Source: CAWBRT01 sp963696525 (GTDB lineage: Bacteria > Acidobacteriota > Terriglobia > Terriglobales > Acidobacteriaceae). Taken from it: 64,000 bases of DNA. The notes below the pieces were generated by a model. That model saw only the letters and a program-made list of their open reading frames with translations. It searched no databases and was not told where the DNA came from. The stretch is taken from NCBI GenBank assembly GCA_963696525.1, contig CAVOKO010000009.1, positions 1,671,694-1,735,693 of the forward strand, read 5' to 3'. Positions 35,412 to 43,683 of this stretch are shown one piece after another. Positions within the stretch are counted from its first letter, which is position 1. Each line of letters begins with the position of its first letter. A program made the position numbers and the translations under genes.

Positions 35412-35750
35412 CTACTCAGTTTGTTGCTGCGCCTCCGTTAGCTTGTTCTCGTTCTCAATCTCTCGTGCGCGGTCATCTGCTTTGTTGTTGCCAGTATCTA
35501 TTCGGTTGTTGCTGTATCCTCCATCATTAACAGAACTCTGGACGCCGGAATTTGTTCTACTCGTGCCGTTGTCGTTTCGATTCATGTTCGACGGCGCGCT
35601 ATTTTCGTTGTTCTGCTGCTCCATTCTTTGCTGATCCGTGCTTTGTTGGTCCGTACTTTGCGTTCCATATCCCGTGGCGCTCTGAGCCATACACATGGCT
35701 CCTAGAGCAGCTACGGCCACCGTGTGACAAATCAACTGACGAACTCTCAT
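35412..35750 (-). CDS. Small exported Gln/Asn-rich protein
   Basis: 112 residues. A signal peptide (MRVRQLICHTVAVAALGAMC, then MAQS) is followed by a polar, low-complexity mature part: QSTDQQSTDQQRMEQQNNE, then Asn/Ser/Gly-rich stretches and an acidic-basic end (ADDRAREIENENKLTEAQQQ). No cysteine in the mature part and no domain. GAGGAGGGCAGG lies directly before the ATG, a strong ribosome site, which supports it as a real gene. Function unknown; similar disordered exported proteins are common in Acidobacteriota. Confidence 0.65.
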   Translation of the reverse strand: MRVRQLICHTVAVAALGAMCMAQSATGYGTQSTDQQSTDQQRMEQQNNENSAPSNMNRNDNGTSRTNSGVQSSVNDGGYSNNRIDTGNNKADDRAREIENENKLTEAQQQTE

Positions 35751-36250
35751 CCTGCCCTCCTCTTAAGAATTGGAATTGGAAAATAAGAAACCCGAGTGCG
35801 GTGACTGGTTGCCTCTATTTCGGGCAAATCCTCGACAATGCTGACCGGTGCTCTGATTTTGCCTAACGTCCGGGCAGCTGCCTCGTCAAACTTTTGCGAT
35901 GCCGATGTCAGATAGACGCAGATTTGTCCGACCCGCTTGGGGCCGGGGCCGCCAGAGGTTTCGCAGTTTAGTTCGATAATTCCAAATAGTTAGGAAATGG
36001 GTATTGACGCTTATTCGCGGCCAGTTGGCAGCCACCCTGGACTGGAGTTGGCCCTGGTCCAAACTAAGACTGTCGTCCAGTGTATACAGATGACACTGGC
36101 CTCATGGCCCAATCACGACGAGGTTTGGTACATGTACTGCGCCCGGTTCATGACAGCACTCTCGTAATATGTCCTTTCCCTCGCATACGAGAGAACATAG
36201 GCATGTCAGGCACGATTGCCCCGACAAGGCATCCGCCTCTGGAGGCGATC
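35751..36250. other. Non-coding stretch before the receiver-PilZ gene
   Basis: No supported gene. The frame of the receiver-PilZ gene extends open to 36080, but this part has no ribosome site and no conserved domain. The promoters of both flanking genes should lie here. No motif stood out. Confidence 0.45.
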
Positions 36251-36952
36251 ATGGAATCGGTACCTGCCCGCAATGTCGTGCTTTGCGTCGATGACGAAGA
36301 AGCCATTCGTTGCTTATTGGAATTGGCTTTGGAGCCATTCGGGTATGTTCCCTTGGTCGCGAGCAACGGGCGTGAGGCTCTGCGGCTGGCAGCACAACAT
36401 CGGCTGGATGCGGTTATTCTTGATTACTGTATGCCGGAAATGAATGGCGGTGAGGTTGCGCTGGAAATGAAGCGCCTCTGCCCTGATGTTCCGATCATTC
36501 TGTTCTCAGGATCACCGGACGTACCGGAGAGCACACTAATGCACATGGATGCGATCGTTGCAAAGGGCGAGGGTTTGCGTTCCCTTCTTGCCGTGCTTGC
36601 ACGGCTGTTGCAAGTTCGGGAGAAGAAACAGCAAGCAGTTCGCAGGTATCCGAGATTCCACGCACGATTGTCATTGGCAGTCACAGTGGATCGTGCTGGC
36701 CAATTAGCGATGCTTCAAGGAGTTTCCACTGAGCTTGGCGAAGGGGGGATAGGCGGCATAGTCGATGGCGACCTCGAACCTGGCGAGTGTGTGCTGCTTA
36801 CGATTTCCGATTCGCGACTAAAGACCCGACTGGAACCGCGTGCTCAGGTTCGCTATCGCAGGGATAATCATTATGGATTCGAATTTTTTGATGTCGGTCC
36901 CATCGAGCAGGCAGACGTGCGGCAGTTTTGCGGAAGGTTGGCGTCTGGATAA
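36251..36952 (+). CDS. Response regulator with C-terminal PilZ-like domain
   Basis: About 233 residues from the ATG at 36251, behind GGAGG at 5 bases. The CheY-like receiver has acidic D14-D15 (CVDDEE), phospho-acceptor D58 (VILDYCMPEMNGG), S86 in ILFSGS and K105 in VAKGEG. A PilZ-type domain follows: RRYPRFHARL (residues 131-140, the c-di-GMP-binding RxxxR-like stretch) and ELGEGGIGG (about 161-169, a degenerate D/NxSxxG). PilZ receivers link phosphorylation to c-di-GMP-dependent motility, biofilm or secretion. The degenerate second motif leaves c-di-GMP binding doubtful. No partner kinase is adjacent. Confidence 0.8.
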   Translation: MESVPARNVVLCVDDEEAIRCLLELALEPFGYVPLVASNGREALRLAAQHRLDAVILDYCMPEMNGGEVALEMKRLCPDVPIILFSGSPDVPESTLMHMDAIVAKGEGLRSLLAVLARLLQVREKKQQAVRRYPRFHARLSLAVTVDRAGQLAMLQGVSTELGEGGIGGIVDGDLEPGECVLLTISDSRLKTRLEPRAQVRYRRDNHYGFEFFDVGPIEQADVRQFCGRLASG

Positions 36953-36982
36953 AACCTTCGCCGATGCACAGAACTCTCCAAT

Positions 36983-37139
36983 TAGCGCAGCGATCTGAAC
37001 GCCGCTCGGATCGCCTTCGGCAACCCAGCTTCGCCACCGTCTTCTTGATGCGGCGGTTCAGCAGGTTGTGACGATCGAGCGCATTCCCCAGACGATTGGC
37101 AAAGACGAGGTCGTCAGGTTTACGGAACTTCTTGTTCCG
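36983..37139 (-). mobile_element. Tyrosine recombinase fragment (minus strand)
   Basis: One frame reads KKFRKPDDLVFANRLGNALD, then RHNLLNRRIKKTVAKLG, and after a frame change LPKAIRAAFRSLR. It resembles the catalytic domain of phage-type integrases up to the second catalytic Arg region (usually LGLPKxxxFxSFRTMHSS). Start and end are missing. A second recombinase fragment lies 14 bases away on the other strand. Confidence 0.5.
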
Positions 37140-38532
37140 TTCCCCCATCCGCTGCAGGGCGGCCGAGACCACGACGTTCTGACTCCGAAGCTGCTGGAGA
37201 CCTTGCGCGAGTACTGGCGCTGCCTTCCGCGTGAGTAGTCTTGGCGTCCAGCATATCTGCAGGCGTCTGCTTCCTAAGAGTAAGGATAAGGAGTCCAGCC
37301 GCAGTAAGTGAGCATGCCAGATACACGTAAGCGCCGGTAAAGGAGCCTGTCGCGGTCTTGATCCATCCAGTTAAGTACGGGCCTACAAATCCGCCCAGGT
37401 TCCCGCAGGAATTGATCATGCCAATGGCGCCCGCCGCCGCAGGCCCGGAGAGGAAGGTGGTCGGATAAGACCACCATACCGCCATGGGAGCGTAGGTTCC
37501 TATGTTTGCCAGAATTACGAAAAAGAAAGCAACCACGGGATTGTGCATGAACACCCCAACCGCTAAGCCGATTGCCCCGATAAACATGGGGATGGCGCCA
37601 TGCCAGCGCTTCTCATTCCGCTTGGAGGAAGAGTGGCCGTTGTAGGCGGATGCAAGCAGGGAGATGAGCATTGGAATCGCAAGCAATCCCCCAATCGCCA
37701 GATTGGACCAGCCTGACATGCTCTTCAACACCGTCGGCATCCAATAATTGAATCCCCAGAAGCCGGTGATATAGAGAAAGTAAATTAAAGCGAGCTTTAA
37801 GACCTCGCGGTCGCTTAGCGCCTGCATTACCGAGTAGCGCTTGACCGCGCCCTTAGCAGCGACTTCTCGTTCGAACTGTTCGATGAGAAACTGTTTTTCC
37901 GCTTCCGTCAACCACTTGGCGCTTCGCGGATGATCCGCCATCCAGAAAACGACAATGAAACCGAAGACAACCGCGGGAACTGCCTCAATCATGAACAACC
38001 CCTGCCACCCTTTGAGCCCAAACAGAGGCACTCCAAGCAGCCAGCCAGCCAGCGGGGCACCGATGATTGCCGAAGTCTGCAGCGAGGTCAGCAGCAAGGC
38101 GATCGCCCGGGCCCGGTCCTTGGGGCCAAAAAAGCGCGGTATGCAGGTGGCGTATATGACTGGGTAGAGACTCGCCTCGGCGGCGCCCAGCAGGAAACGT
38201 ATGACATAAAACTGCCAGGCAGTGTGCATGAAAGCCATCAGTCCTGAGATCACACCCCAGGTGATCATGATGCGTGCCAGCCAGATTCGCGGACTGTACT
38301 TTTCCGCAATCAGTGCCCCCGGAATCTCGAATATGAAATATCCGGCAAAGAAAATTCCCGCACCCATGCCGAACATCTCGGGGGTAAACCGCAGGTCTTT
38401 GTTCATCGTAAGCGCCGCGTATCCGATGTTCACACGATCGAGGTAAGCGATTACAGAAATCATGAACAACGGCAATACGATGTTCCAATAAGCCTTGCGC
38501 TTTGCGCTCGCAGCAATGGCCGACGTATCCAT
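37120..38532 (-). CDS. MFS transporter, ACS family, with an abnormal C-terminal tail
   Basis: 470 residues, 12 predicted helices. The ACS signature DRVNIGYAALTMNKDLRFTP is in helix 1, with IMITWGVISGLMAF and a C-terminal MINSCGNLGGFVGPYLTG. The membrane part ends near ILTLRKQTPADML at about 37250. The last 40 or so residues (HAEGSASTRARSPAASESER and on) are the antisense reading of a recombinase fragment and are unlike any MFS tail. The native 3' end was therefore probably replaced when that fragment joined. Function may be kept, since the core is whole. Start ATG at 38532. Confidence 0.8.
   Translation of the reverse strand: MDTSAIAASAKRKAYWNIVLPLFMISVIAYLDRVNIGYAALTMNKDLRFTPEMFGMGAGIFFAGYFIFEIPGALIAEKYSPRIWLARIMITWGVISGLMAFMHTAWQFYVIRFLLGAAEASLYPVIYATCIPRFFGPKDRARAIALLLTSLQTSAIIGAPLAGWLLGVPLFGLKGWQGLFMIEAVPAVVFGFIVVFWMADHPRSAKWLTEAEKQFLIEQFEREVAAKGAVKRYSVMQALSDREVLKLALIYFLYITGFWGFNYWMPTVLKSMSGWSNLAIGGLLAIPMLISLLASAYNGHSSSKRNEKRWHGAIPMFIGAIGLAVGVFMHNPVVAFFFVILANIGTYAPMAVWWSYPTTFLSGPAAAGAIGMINSCGNLGGFVGPYLTGWIKTATGSFTGAYVYLACSLTAAGLLILTLRKQTPADMLDAKTTHAEGSASTRARSPAASESERRGLGRPAADGGTEQEVP
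37154..37237 (+). mobile_element. Tyrosine recombinase fragment (plus strand)
   Basis: Reads QGGRDHDVLTPKLLETLREY, then WRCLPRE and TAG at 37235. It matches the XerC/integrase stretch GKGxKDRxVxLxxxLLxxLRxYW found before the second catalytic Arg. Only 28 codons remain. It overlaps the 3' end of the ACS transporter gene in antisense. Confidence 0.5.
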
Positions 38533-39214
38533 AGTCCTTACCTCCGGGGGCTGTGCATTCTACTTCCAAATACAGCGCTGGAACCTCGGAGAGTGCAAGA
38601 TTGTGCCCAGCTTCAGAGAAGCCACCTATCGTAAGTTCTGCTCTGCTTCCTACGGCTTGGTGACGGCCATGATTACGACAAAATACTCCCAAATTGCCTG
38701 CCGCACGGGCAAGTCCATTATCTCCCTTTGAACTCTTGAACGCCCGCATCGTACTGCCGACAAGAGAATTTGCAATGTAAAAGTGGCATTCACGAATGAA
38801 AACGGCTGACCTGCGTACCATTTTGGGCCAAACTGCACAATCATAAGCCGCCGAGGCAGCAGCCTCATGATGCTTCACTTGCTCCCGGCCAGTTTTGTCC
38901 GGTTCACGAATGGATGCCTGAGCCGCAAGTGATTGATCATGCATTTGGCGCACTGATACTGGTTTGTCGGCAACTCGGAGATCGCCGAGATAAACCGGCA
39001 TGTTGCAGGGGATGAAAGCGCCTACAGGAAAGGAGAACAGCGACTCCATCCAGAGCTGTTGCCCCTGACCACGGCTGAGTTCCCAGAACGCGACTTCGGC
39101 ACCGCATCTCTTGCGATTGAGCCACCCCAAAGCACACAAGTTCACTCGTGGCGCTCGTCAAACAATATGTATCGGTCGCCGGACACGCGCCTAGGTCAGA
39201 TCACCCACTTCCTC
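38533..39214. other. Non-coding stretch of about 680 bases
   Basis: I see no supported gene. A long minus-strand frame (from 39145 into the ACS transporter gene, out of frame with it) lacks a ribosome site and recognisable domains and is probably chance. The region should hold the transporter's promoter and the end of the RpiB operon; no clear terminator was found. Confidence 0.4.
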
Positions 39215-39658
39215 CTATACTGCTTTTTCCAAGTTCATTATCTTCTCGATCTTTCTGGCCGAAGGACCTCCGGTGAAAAAGCTTTCAAGCCACGTCTTGA
39301 CGAGAAGCTTTGCCACTTCCGGCCCAACGATAAGGGCGCCGAAGGTGATGATATGCGCGTTGTTCGATTTTGCAGCTCGTTCGGCTGAGTAAATATCATG
39401 GCACTGGGCGGCTCGAATTCCCTTCATCTTGTTGGCGGCCATTGCCATTCCAATGCCGGTTCCGCAGATGAGGATGCCACGTTCACAATCACCCTCCTGG
39501 ATAGCGCCCACTGTTACCTTGGCGACGTCGGGATAGTCGACCGGATCCGGGCTCGGACACCCGCAATCGACCACCTCATGTCCCAGGGACTCAACGTACT
39601 TTTTAAGCTCGTTCTTCAAGCCATAGCCCAGATTGTCAGAACCGATAGCGATTTTCAT
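39215..39658 (-). CDS. RpiB/LacAB-family sugar-phosphate isomerase
   Basis: 147 residues, typical of RpiB. Seen are GSDNLGYGLKNELKKY at the N-terminus, the catalytic Cys in GILICGTGIGMAMAANKMKG (around residues 61-80), and RAAQCHDIYSAERAAKSNNA and IITFGALIVGP. The usual GSDHAG is GSDNLG; Asn replaces the ring-opening His region residue, which may mean an open-chain substrate. In tetritol/tetronate catabolism, RpiB-like enzymes isomerise erythrulose 4-phosphate to erythrose 4-phosphate. The neighbouring kinases and PdxA2-like gene point to that role instead of ribose 5-phosphate isomerisation. Last gene of the minus-strand cluster, 30 bases after the PdxA-like gene. Confidence 0.85.
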   Translation of the reverse strand: MKIAIGSDNLGYGLKNELKKYVESLGHEVVDCGCPSPDPVDYPDVAKVTVGAIQEGDCERGILICGTGIGMAMAANKMKGIRAAQCHDIYSAERAAKSNNAHIITFGALIVGPEVAKLLVKTWLESFFTGGPSARKIEKIMNLEKAV

Positions 39659-39688
39659 TACGACATCCCTTGCGTATGCTGGCCACGT

Positions 39689-40699
39689 TCACAGCCTTGA
39701 GTTCTTGAGCTTGGAGGCGTACGCGGCAGTAACATAAACGGACTCTTCCATGCTGACCGCGCTGGCAATTCCTTTTCCGGCAATGTCCATAGCTGTCCCA
39801 TGGTCAACGGAAGTCCGGACAAATGGCAACCCAATGGTTACGCTGATCGTCTTCAAGAAGTCATGCACCTTGGCGGCAATATGCCCCTGATCGTGATAGA
39901 GACTAAGGACGGCATCGCACTTGCCCCTTTCGAATAACAGGAACACCGAATCGGCTGGCACGGGCCCGAAGGCATTGATGCCCTTCGAAACCGCTGATTT
40001 CACGGCAGGGATAAGTTCCTTGAGCTCTTCGTCGCCGCACAGACCGTTATCGCCGGCATGAGGGTTCAAGGCAGCTACGGCGATGCTCGGATGCCCAAAC
40101 CCGAGAAGCCTCATTGCCCTGTCGCACTGCTCCACTGTTCTGAGGACATTTTCATGGGTAACATACGCTACCGCCTTCAGCAAAGATAAATGGCGGCTTA
40201 GGAAAAATATCCTCATCTTGTTGACGTGAAACATGGTGAGAACACTCGGACTCTTTGTAAGCCCCGCAAACATTTCAGTATGGCCGATATACTCGATCCC
40301 AGCGTCGTGGATCGCCTCTTTGTGGATGGGTGCAGTGGCCACACCGTCAATCTTCCTCGCAAGGGCGAGCTCGATTGACTTCTTGATATAGTCGTAAGAT
40401 GCGGCGCCGTTAACCTTACTCACCCGGCCATAGGGAACATCGTGGTCTATGTTGTCAATGTCAAGGATATCGATTGCCCCGACTGCATACTTGCCTTCCT
40501 GCGGGTCGCACACCTGGTTCACACGTAGTTGAAGACCTAGATTAGAGATCTCTCGCCTGATAATCCCGGCGCTGCCAATGACCAGCGGGCGCGCCTCGTC
40601 GTAAACCCTCGGGATAGCCAGCGACTTTACGATGATCTCCGGCCCAATGCTGGATGGGTCGCCAATCGTGATGCCTATCAGTGGACGCTCTTTCGTCAT
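39689..40699 (-). CDS. PdxA2-like 4-phospho-threonate/erythronate dehydrogenase
   Basis: 336 residues of the PdxA family. Metal-ligand segments are IEYIGHTEMFAGL (His, around residue 137), ALNPHAGDNGLCGDEE (around 210) and SLYHDQGHIAAK (around 267). GDPSSIGPEI opens the protein and PFVRTSVDHGTAMDIAG ends the active site (PdxA consensus). Classical PdxA makes vitamin B6. PdxA2 proteins beside DUF1537 kinases are known to oxidise D-threonate or D-erythronate 4-phosphate, giving dihydroxyacetone phosphate and CO2. Only 9 bases separate it from the DUF1537 kinase gene, so that function is preferred. Confidence 0.85.
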   Translation of the reverse strand: MTKERPLIGITIGDPSSIGPEIIVKSLAIPRVYDEARPLVIGSAGIIRREISNLGLQLRVNQVCDPQEGKYAVGAIDILDIDNIDHDVPYGRVSKVNGAASYDYIKKSIELALARKIDGVATAPIHKEAIHDAGIEYIGHTEMFAGLTKSPSVLTMFHVNKMRIFFLSRHLSLLKAVAYVTHENVLRTVEQCDRAMRLLGFGHPSIAVAALNPHAGDNGLCGDEELKELIPAVKSAVSKGINAFGPVPADSVFLLFERGKCDAVLSLYHDQGHIAAKVHDFLKTISVTIGLPFVRTSVDHGTAMDIAGKGIASAVSMEESVYVTAAYASKLKNSRL

Positions 40700-40708
40700 A
40701 ATCCCCTC

Positions 40709-42004
40709 TCACTGTTGAGTCATATATTTGACACAATGCCACGCGGTATCGGCCACGCCAATAAACCCGCCTTTCGTAGTAACCTTGAGGCCGTCGTATG
40801 GTCCGCCTCGTAGCGCGCCGTAAGAGATGTGAGGAATGATCTCATCCTCCAATTCTATTGCGCTAGCGCCAAGGGCGTTGCAAAACGCCACCGTGAGATC
40901 GCCTCCAGTGAGACAGGCTCCCTTGATCGGAACGCCGGCCAGCTCGATCGTCTTGCGGGCAAGACTCGCCAGATTTTGAGTGATGCGCCGCGACATATCA
41001 TCCAGCGTCAAACCACGTGTACGGGCCTCAGCCTCCAGGTCAAGAACCATCTCAGCTGTCTCTGCAACCCGAAACCCGAAGATGTTATGATCCCTGCTCG
41101 CTTCAGCGGCGGCGCACACAAGCGTCCGCTCAACCTCTCCATTGCATTCACCGTCAAGAAATCGGCGAACGTCCACACTAACGAGGCGCGCACCGCACTG
41201 TTTCTCTAGATAGTCAAGTTGCACCCTCGTCAATTCGCTGATGCTACCCGCGACCACCAGGATTCTCTCAGCTTTTTTCGGAGGGCGCTTGGGACTGATG
41301 TAACGGGGGAACAACGCCTGAGTAAACGGGCCGGGATCGACCGATACAGCTTTGATACCGGACTCGACGACGGCACGAGCGATGAGTTCAATGTCATTAT
41401 CGATTGCCGAGTCGATCACGACAATCCGTGCGCCGCGGGCAACGACCTCCCGGAGCGAGCCGATAATCGCTCCTGTTCCCTTGGTGACCGTCGCCAGCGG
41501 AATCACGGCAGACTGAAGTTCAGTCTGTTCCGCGAACACATCAGGTAGATATGAGTTCCTGACCGGTTTCAGAGGATCTTTGCTCGCGATCGTTCGCGCG
41601 ATAGGTACGGCGTTGAGCAGCAGATAGCCACCAATCGTTATCTTGCCCGACGCGGGATAGGACGGAACGCAGATGGCAATATACTCCGTACCTAAAGCGG
41701 TCAACATACCTTCCACCTCGGCGCCAAGGTTCCCGCGGATAGTGGAATCAATTCTCTTGCAAAAAAATTCACCGCCTCTGGCAATCAGCGCCTTGGTATC
41801 ACGCTCAAGGATCAGCCGGGCGGAGTCTGGGCTCACCGTCCGGCTCATCGCATTCACCACGACGCCGTCATAATCGTCGGCTGACAAGTCACAAATAGCC
41901 GAATCCTGGACAATCGTGAGTATCCGCAAGCCGGCCTTTGTCAGAAGCACGCCTGCGGTGTTTGCACCTGTCAAATCGTCAGCAACAATAGCGCATCGAG
42001 CCAT
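40709..42004 (-). CDS. Four-carbon acid sugar kinase (DUF1537 family)
   Basis: About 431 residues; ATG at 42004, 7 bases after GGGAGGG. The N-terminal substrate domain starts CAIVADDLTGANTAGVLLTK (DDxTG motif) and has RIDSTIRGNLGAEVEGML. The C-terminal nucleotide-binding domain has LTGGDLTVAFCNALGA and GGPYDGLKVTTKGGFIG. Characterised members (DtnK, DenK, OtnK) phosphorylate D-threonate, D-erythronate or 2-oxo-tetronates at C4. The direct pairing with a PdxA2-like dehydrogenase indicates D-threonate or D-erythronate. Preceded by an MFS transporter gene 32 bases upstream; together these three make an uptake-kinase-dehydrogenase unit. Confidence 0.9.
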   Translation of the reverse strand: MARCAIVADDLTGANTAGVLLTKAGLRILTIVQDSAICDLSADDYDGVVVNAMSRTVSPDSARLILERDTKALIARGGEFFCKRIDSTIRGNLGAEVEGMLTALGTEYIAICVPSYPASGKITIGGYLLLNAVPIARTIASKDPLKPVRNSYLPDVFAEQTELQSAVIPLATVTKGTGAIIGSLREVVARGARIVVIDSAIDNDIELIARAVVESGIKAVSVDPGPFTQALFPRYISPKRPPKKAERILVVAGSISELTRVQLDYLEKQCGARLVSVDVRRFLDGECNGEVERTLVCAAAEASRDHNIFGFRVAETAEMVLDLEAEARTRGLTLDDMSRRITQNLASLARKTIELAGVPIKGACLTGGDLTVAFCNALGASAIELEDEIIPHISYGALRGGPYDGLKVTTKGGFIGVADTAWHCVKYMTQQ

Positions 42005-42036
42005 TGCCACACCCTCCCTTCCGCTGCCGAAACTCC

Positions 42037-43374
42037 TTATTGTACCGGCTCATCAAGCGTCAAGATAACAAAGAACCCGAGAAGTGCTGCGGCGCCGAAA
42101 TACGCGAACACAAACGTAAACGACTTGAAACTATCGAGAAGTGCACCCGCGATCATCGGTGAAAAGAACCCACCCAGGTTGCCACCACTATTAACGAGGG
42201 CAATCGCTATGGGGTAAGTTGACCCGGTCGCCAACCCCATGGGATATGCGGTGAAAGCCGGCCAGCCGACGTTGAGAAGAAATCCGGTCATAAACAATGC
42301 AAGCGTAACGAGAGGGACGCTCTGCGGAAGGTGAATCAGGACCATCATCATGATAGCGGTGCACAGGGCCGTGAACAGCATCGTAGGCTTACGCCTTTTC
42401 AGAAATACCTTGTCGGACAACCAGCCACCGACAATCGATCCGAGAAAACCGCCGATCCACGGCGCGGCGGCCACCATCCCCATTCTCATAAATGAAAAGT
42501 GTTTTTCTCTAACCAGATAAGATGGAATCCAGGTCAGAAGGCCGTACAGCACGCTTACCATCAAGAAATAGGCGAGACAATCACCCCAGACGTTCCAGGA
42601 GCCGAATACCCCTCCCTTTGTCTCGATGAGCTTAACTTTCCTGGCGCGGATGAATGTATCAAGCGCACCCAAACTTTTCCCTGCGATGGAAATCTGGTTG
42701 GTAAGCGACTTATCCCGGATGTATGCCACTTCGCTTTCCGATACAAACTTGCTGTCTTCAGGCTTGTTCCTGATGAGGACATACCATACGCACGCCATCA
42801 CAAGTCCAGGTATAGAGAAGAAATAGAAGACATAGCGCCAGCCATAAGTAAGGGCAATCCAAACGCACAGCGGCGGAACGAGAATTGGGGCGAACATGGT
42901 GGATGCAATGTACAGTCCTGTCGCCGTAGCCTTTTCTTTTGGGGGAAACCAATTATTGATTGTAGAAACACAACCAACCGGCGTCGGCCCTTCTGCAATC
43001 CCGAGCCCGAAGCGCGCCCACTTGATTCCGAACGGCGAGGCCGCGCGCCCGATAAGGTAGGTAAACAACGAGAACCCAAGAATCGATAAGGACACGAGGC
43101 CCCGAGTACCGAACTTGGAGAACCAGAAACCGGCTGGAATCTGGCTCACGGCATATCCTAAGAAAAACATGCTCGCAAGTGCGCCAGCTTCAAAATTGCT
43201 CAGATGAAAATCCTTTGTAATGAACGGCAACACCACACCGATGTTGGTTCGGTCGGCGTAGTTAATCGCGTAAGTGATGAAAATGACAGCCATCACCACC
43301 CAGCGATAGCTGGTTGCGGGCTTCAGCGTTGAAGACCCGACAGAAGTTTTCGATGATACTGACGTCTCTGACAT
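42037..43374 (-). CDS. MFS transporter, ACS family (sugar-acid type)
   Basis: About 445 residues from the ATG at 43374, with GGGAGGAC before it. Helix 1 ends in INYADRTNIGVVLPFITKDF, close to hexuronate/galactonate and other sugar-acid symporters (NYxDRxNIG). Loop 2-3 has GFWFSKFGTRGLVSLS, and helix 4 has GIAEGPTPVGCVSTINNWFP, with the EGP......W sugar-acid signature. The C-terminus has VNSGGNLGGFFSPMIAGALL. It lies immediately upstream of the DUF1537 kinase gene, so it probably imports a four-carbon sugar acid. Confidence 0.85.
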   Translation of the reverse strand: MSETSVSSKTSVGSSTLKPATSYRWVVMAVIFITYAINYADRTNIGVVLPFITKDFHLSNFEAGALASMFFLGYAVSQIPAGFWFSKFGTRGLVSLSILGFSLFTYLIGRAASPFGIKWARFGLGIAEGPTPVGCVSTINNWFPPKEKATATGLYIASTMFAPILVPPLCVWIALTYGWRYVFYFFSIPGLVMACVWYVLIRNKPEDSKFVSESEVAYIRDKSLTNQISIAGKSLGALDTFIRARKVKLIETKGGVFGSWNVWGDCLAYFLMVSVLYGLLTWIPSYLVREKHFSFMRMGMVAAAPWIGGFLGSIVGGWLSDKVFLKRRKPTMLFTALCTAIMMMVLIHLPQSVPLVTLALFMTGFLLNVGWPAFTAYPMGLATGSTYPIAIALVNSGGNLGGFFSPMIAGALLDSFKSFTFVFAYFGAAALLGFFVILTLDEPVQ

Positions 43375-43683
43375 TGAAGTGTCCTCCCGCAGGTCGCCCA
43401 TCAGGTCCTCACCTTCTTATTCCTTCATTCGGAATTATTGTGAGCACTGGGCGCCGTGTCCTTTACTTAGAATTCGAGCAGGTGTAGTACTCAACCCCGC
43501 CGAGATACATAACATCGTTAAACCGTTGCACTATTGCGGGTTCAGCCCCTTTGGTACTGTGCTGGATGGACCACCCGTCCAGTCGTAAGGACCGGTGCTC
43601 CTTCCGTCCTTAGCTACTTGAGCTACTTGAAACTACTTGATCGCCTGGGCAGATATGCTATCTCATCAAGGCAAATCTGCTGT
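43375..43683. other. Intergenic gap inside the C4 cluster, with short direct repeats
   Basis: No gene. GCTACTTGA occurs twice in tandem (43613-43621, 43622-43630) and CTACTTGA a third time (43633-43640). An imperfect CTGGA...TCCAG inverted repeat lies near 43562-43582. This is about 240 bases upstream of the transporter start and may be the control region of the transporter-DUF1537-PdxA2-RpiB part. Confidence 0.4.

Noticed and set aside
37985..39145. 386-codon minus-strand frame partly outside the ACS transporter gene
   Set aside because: Most of it overlaps the transporter out of frame; the upstream third has no ribosome site or recognisable motif.
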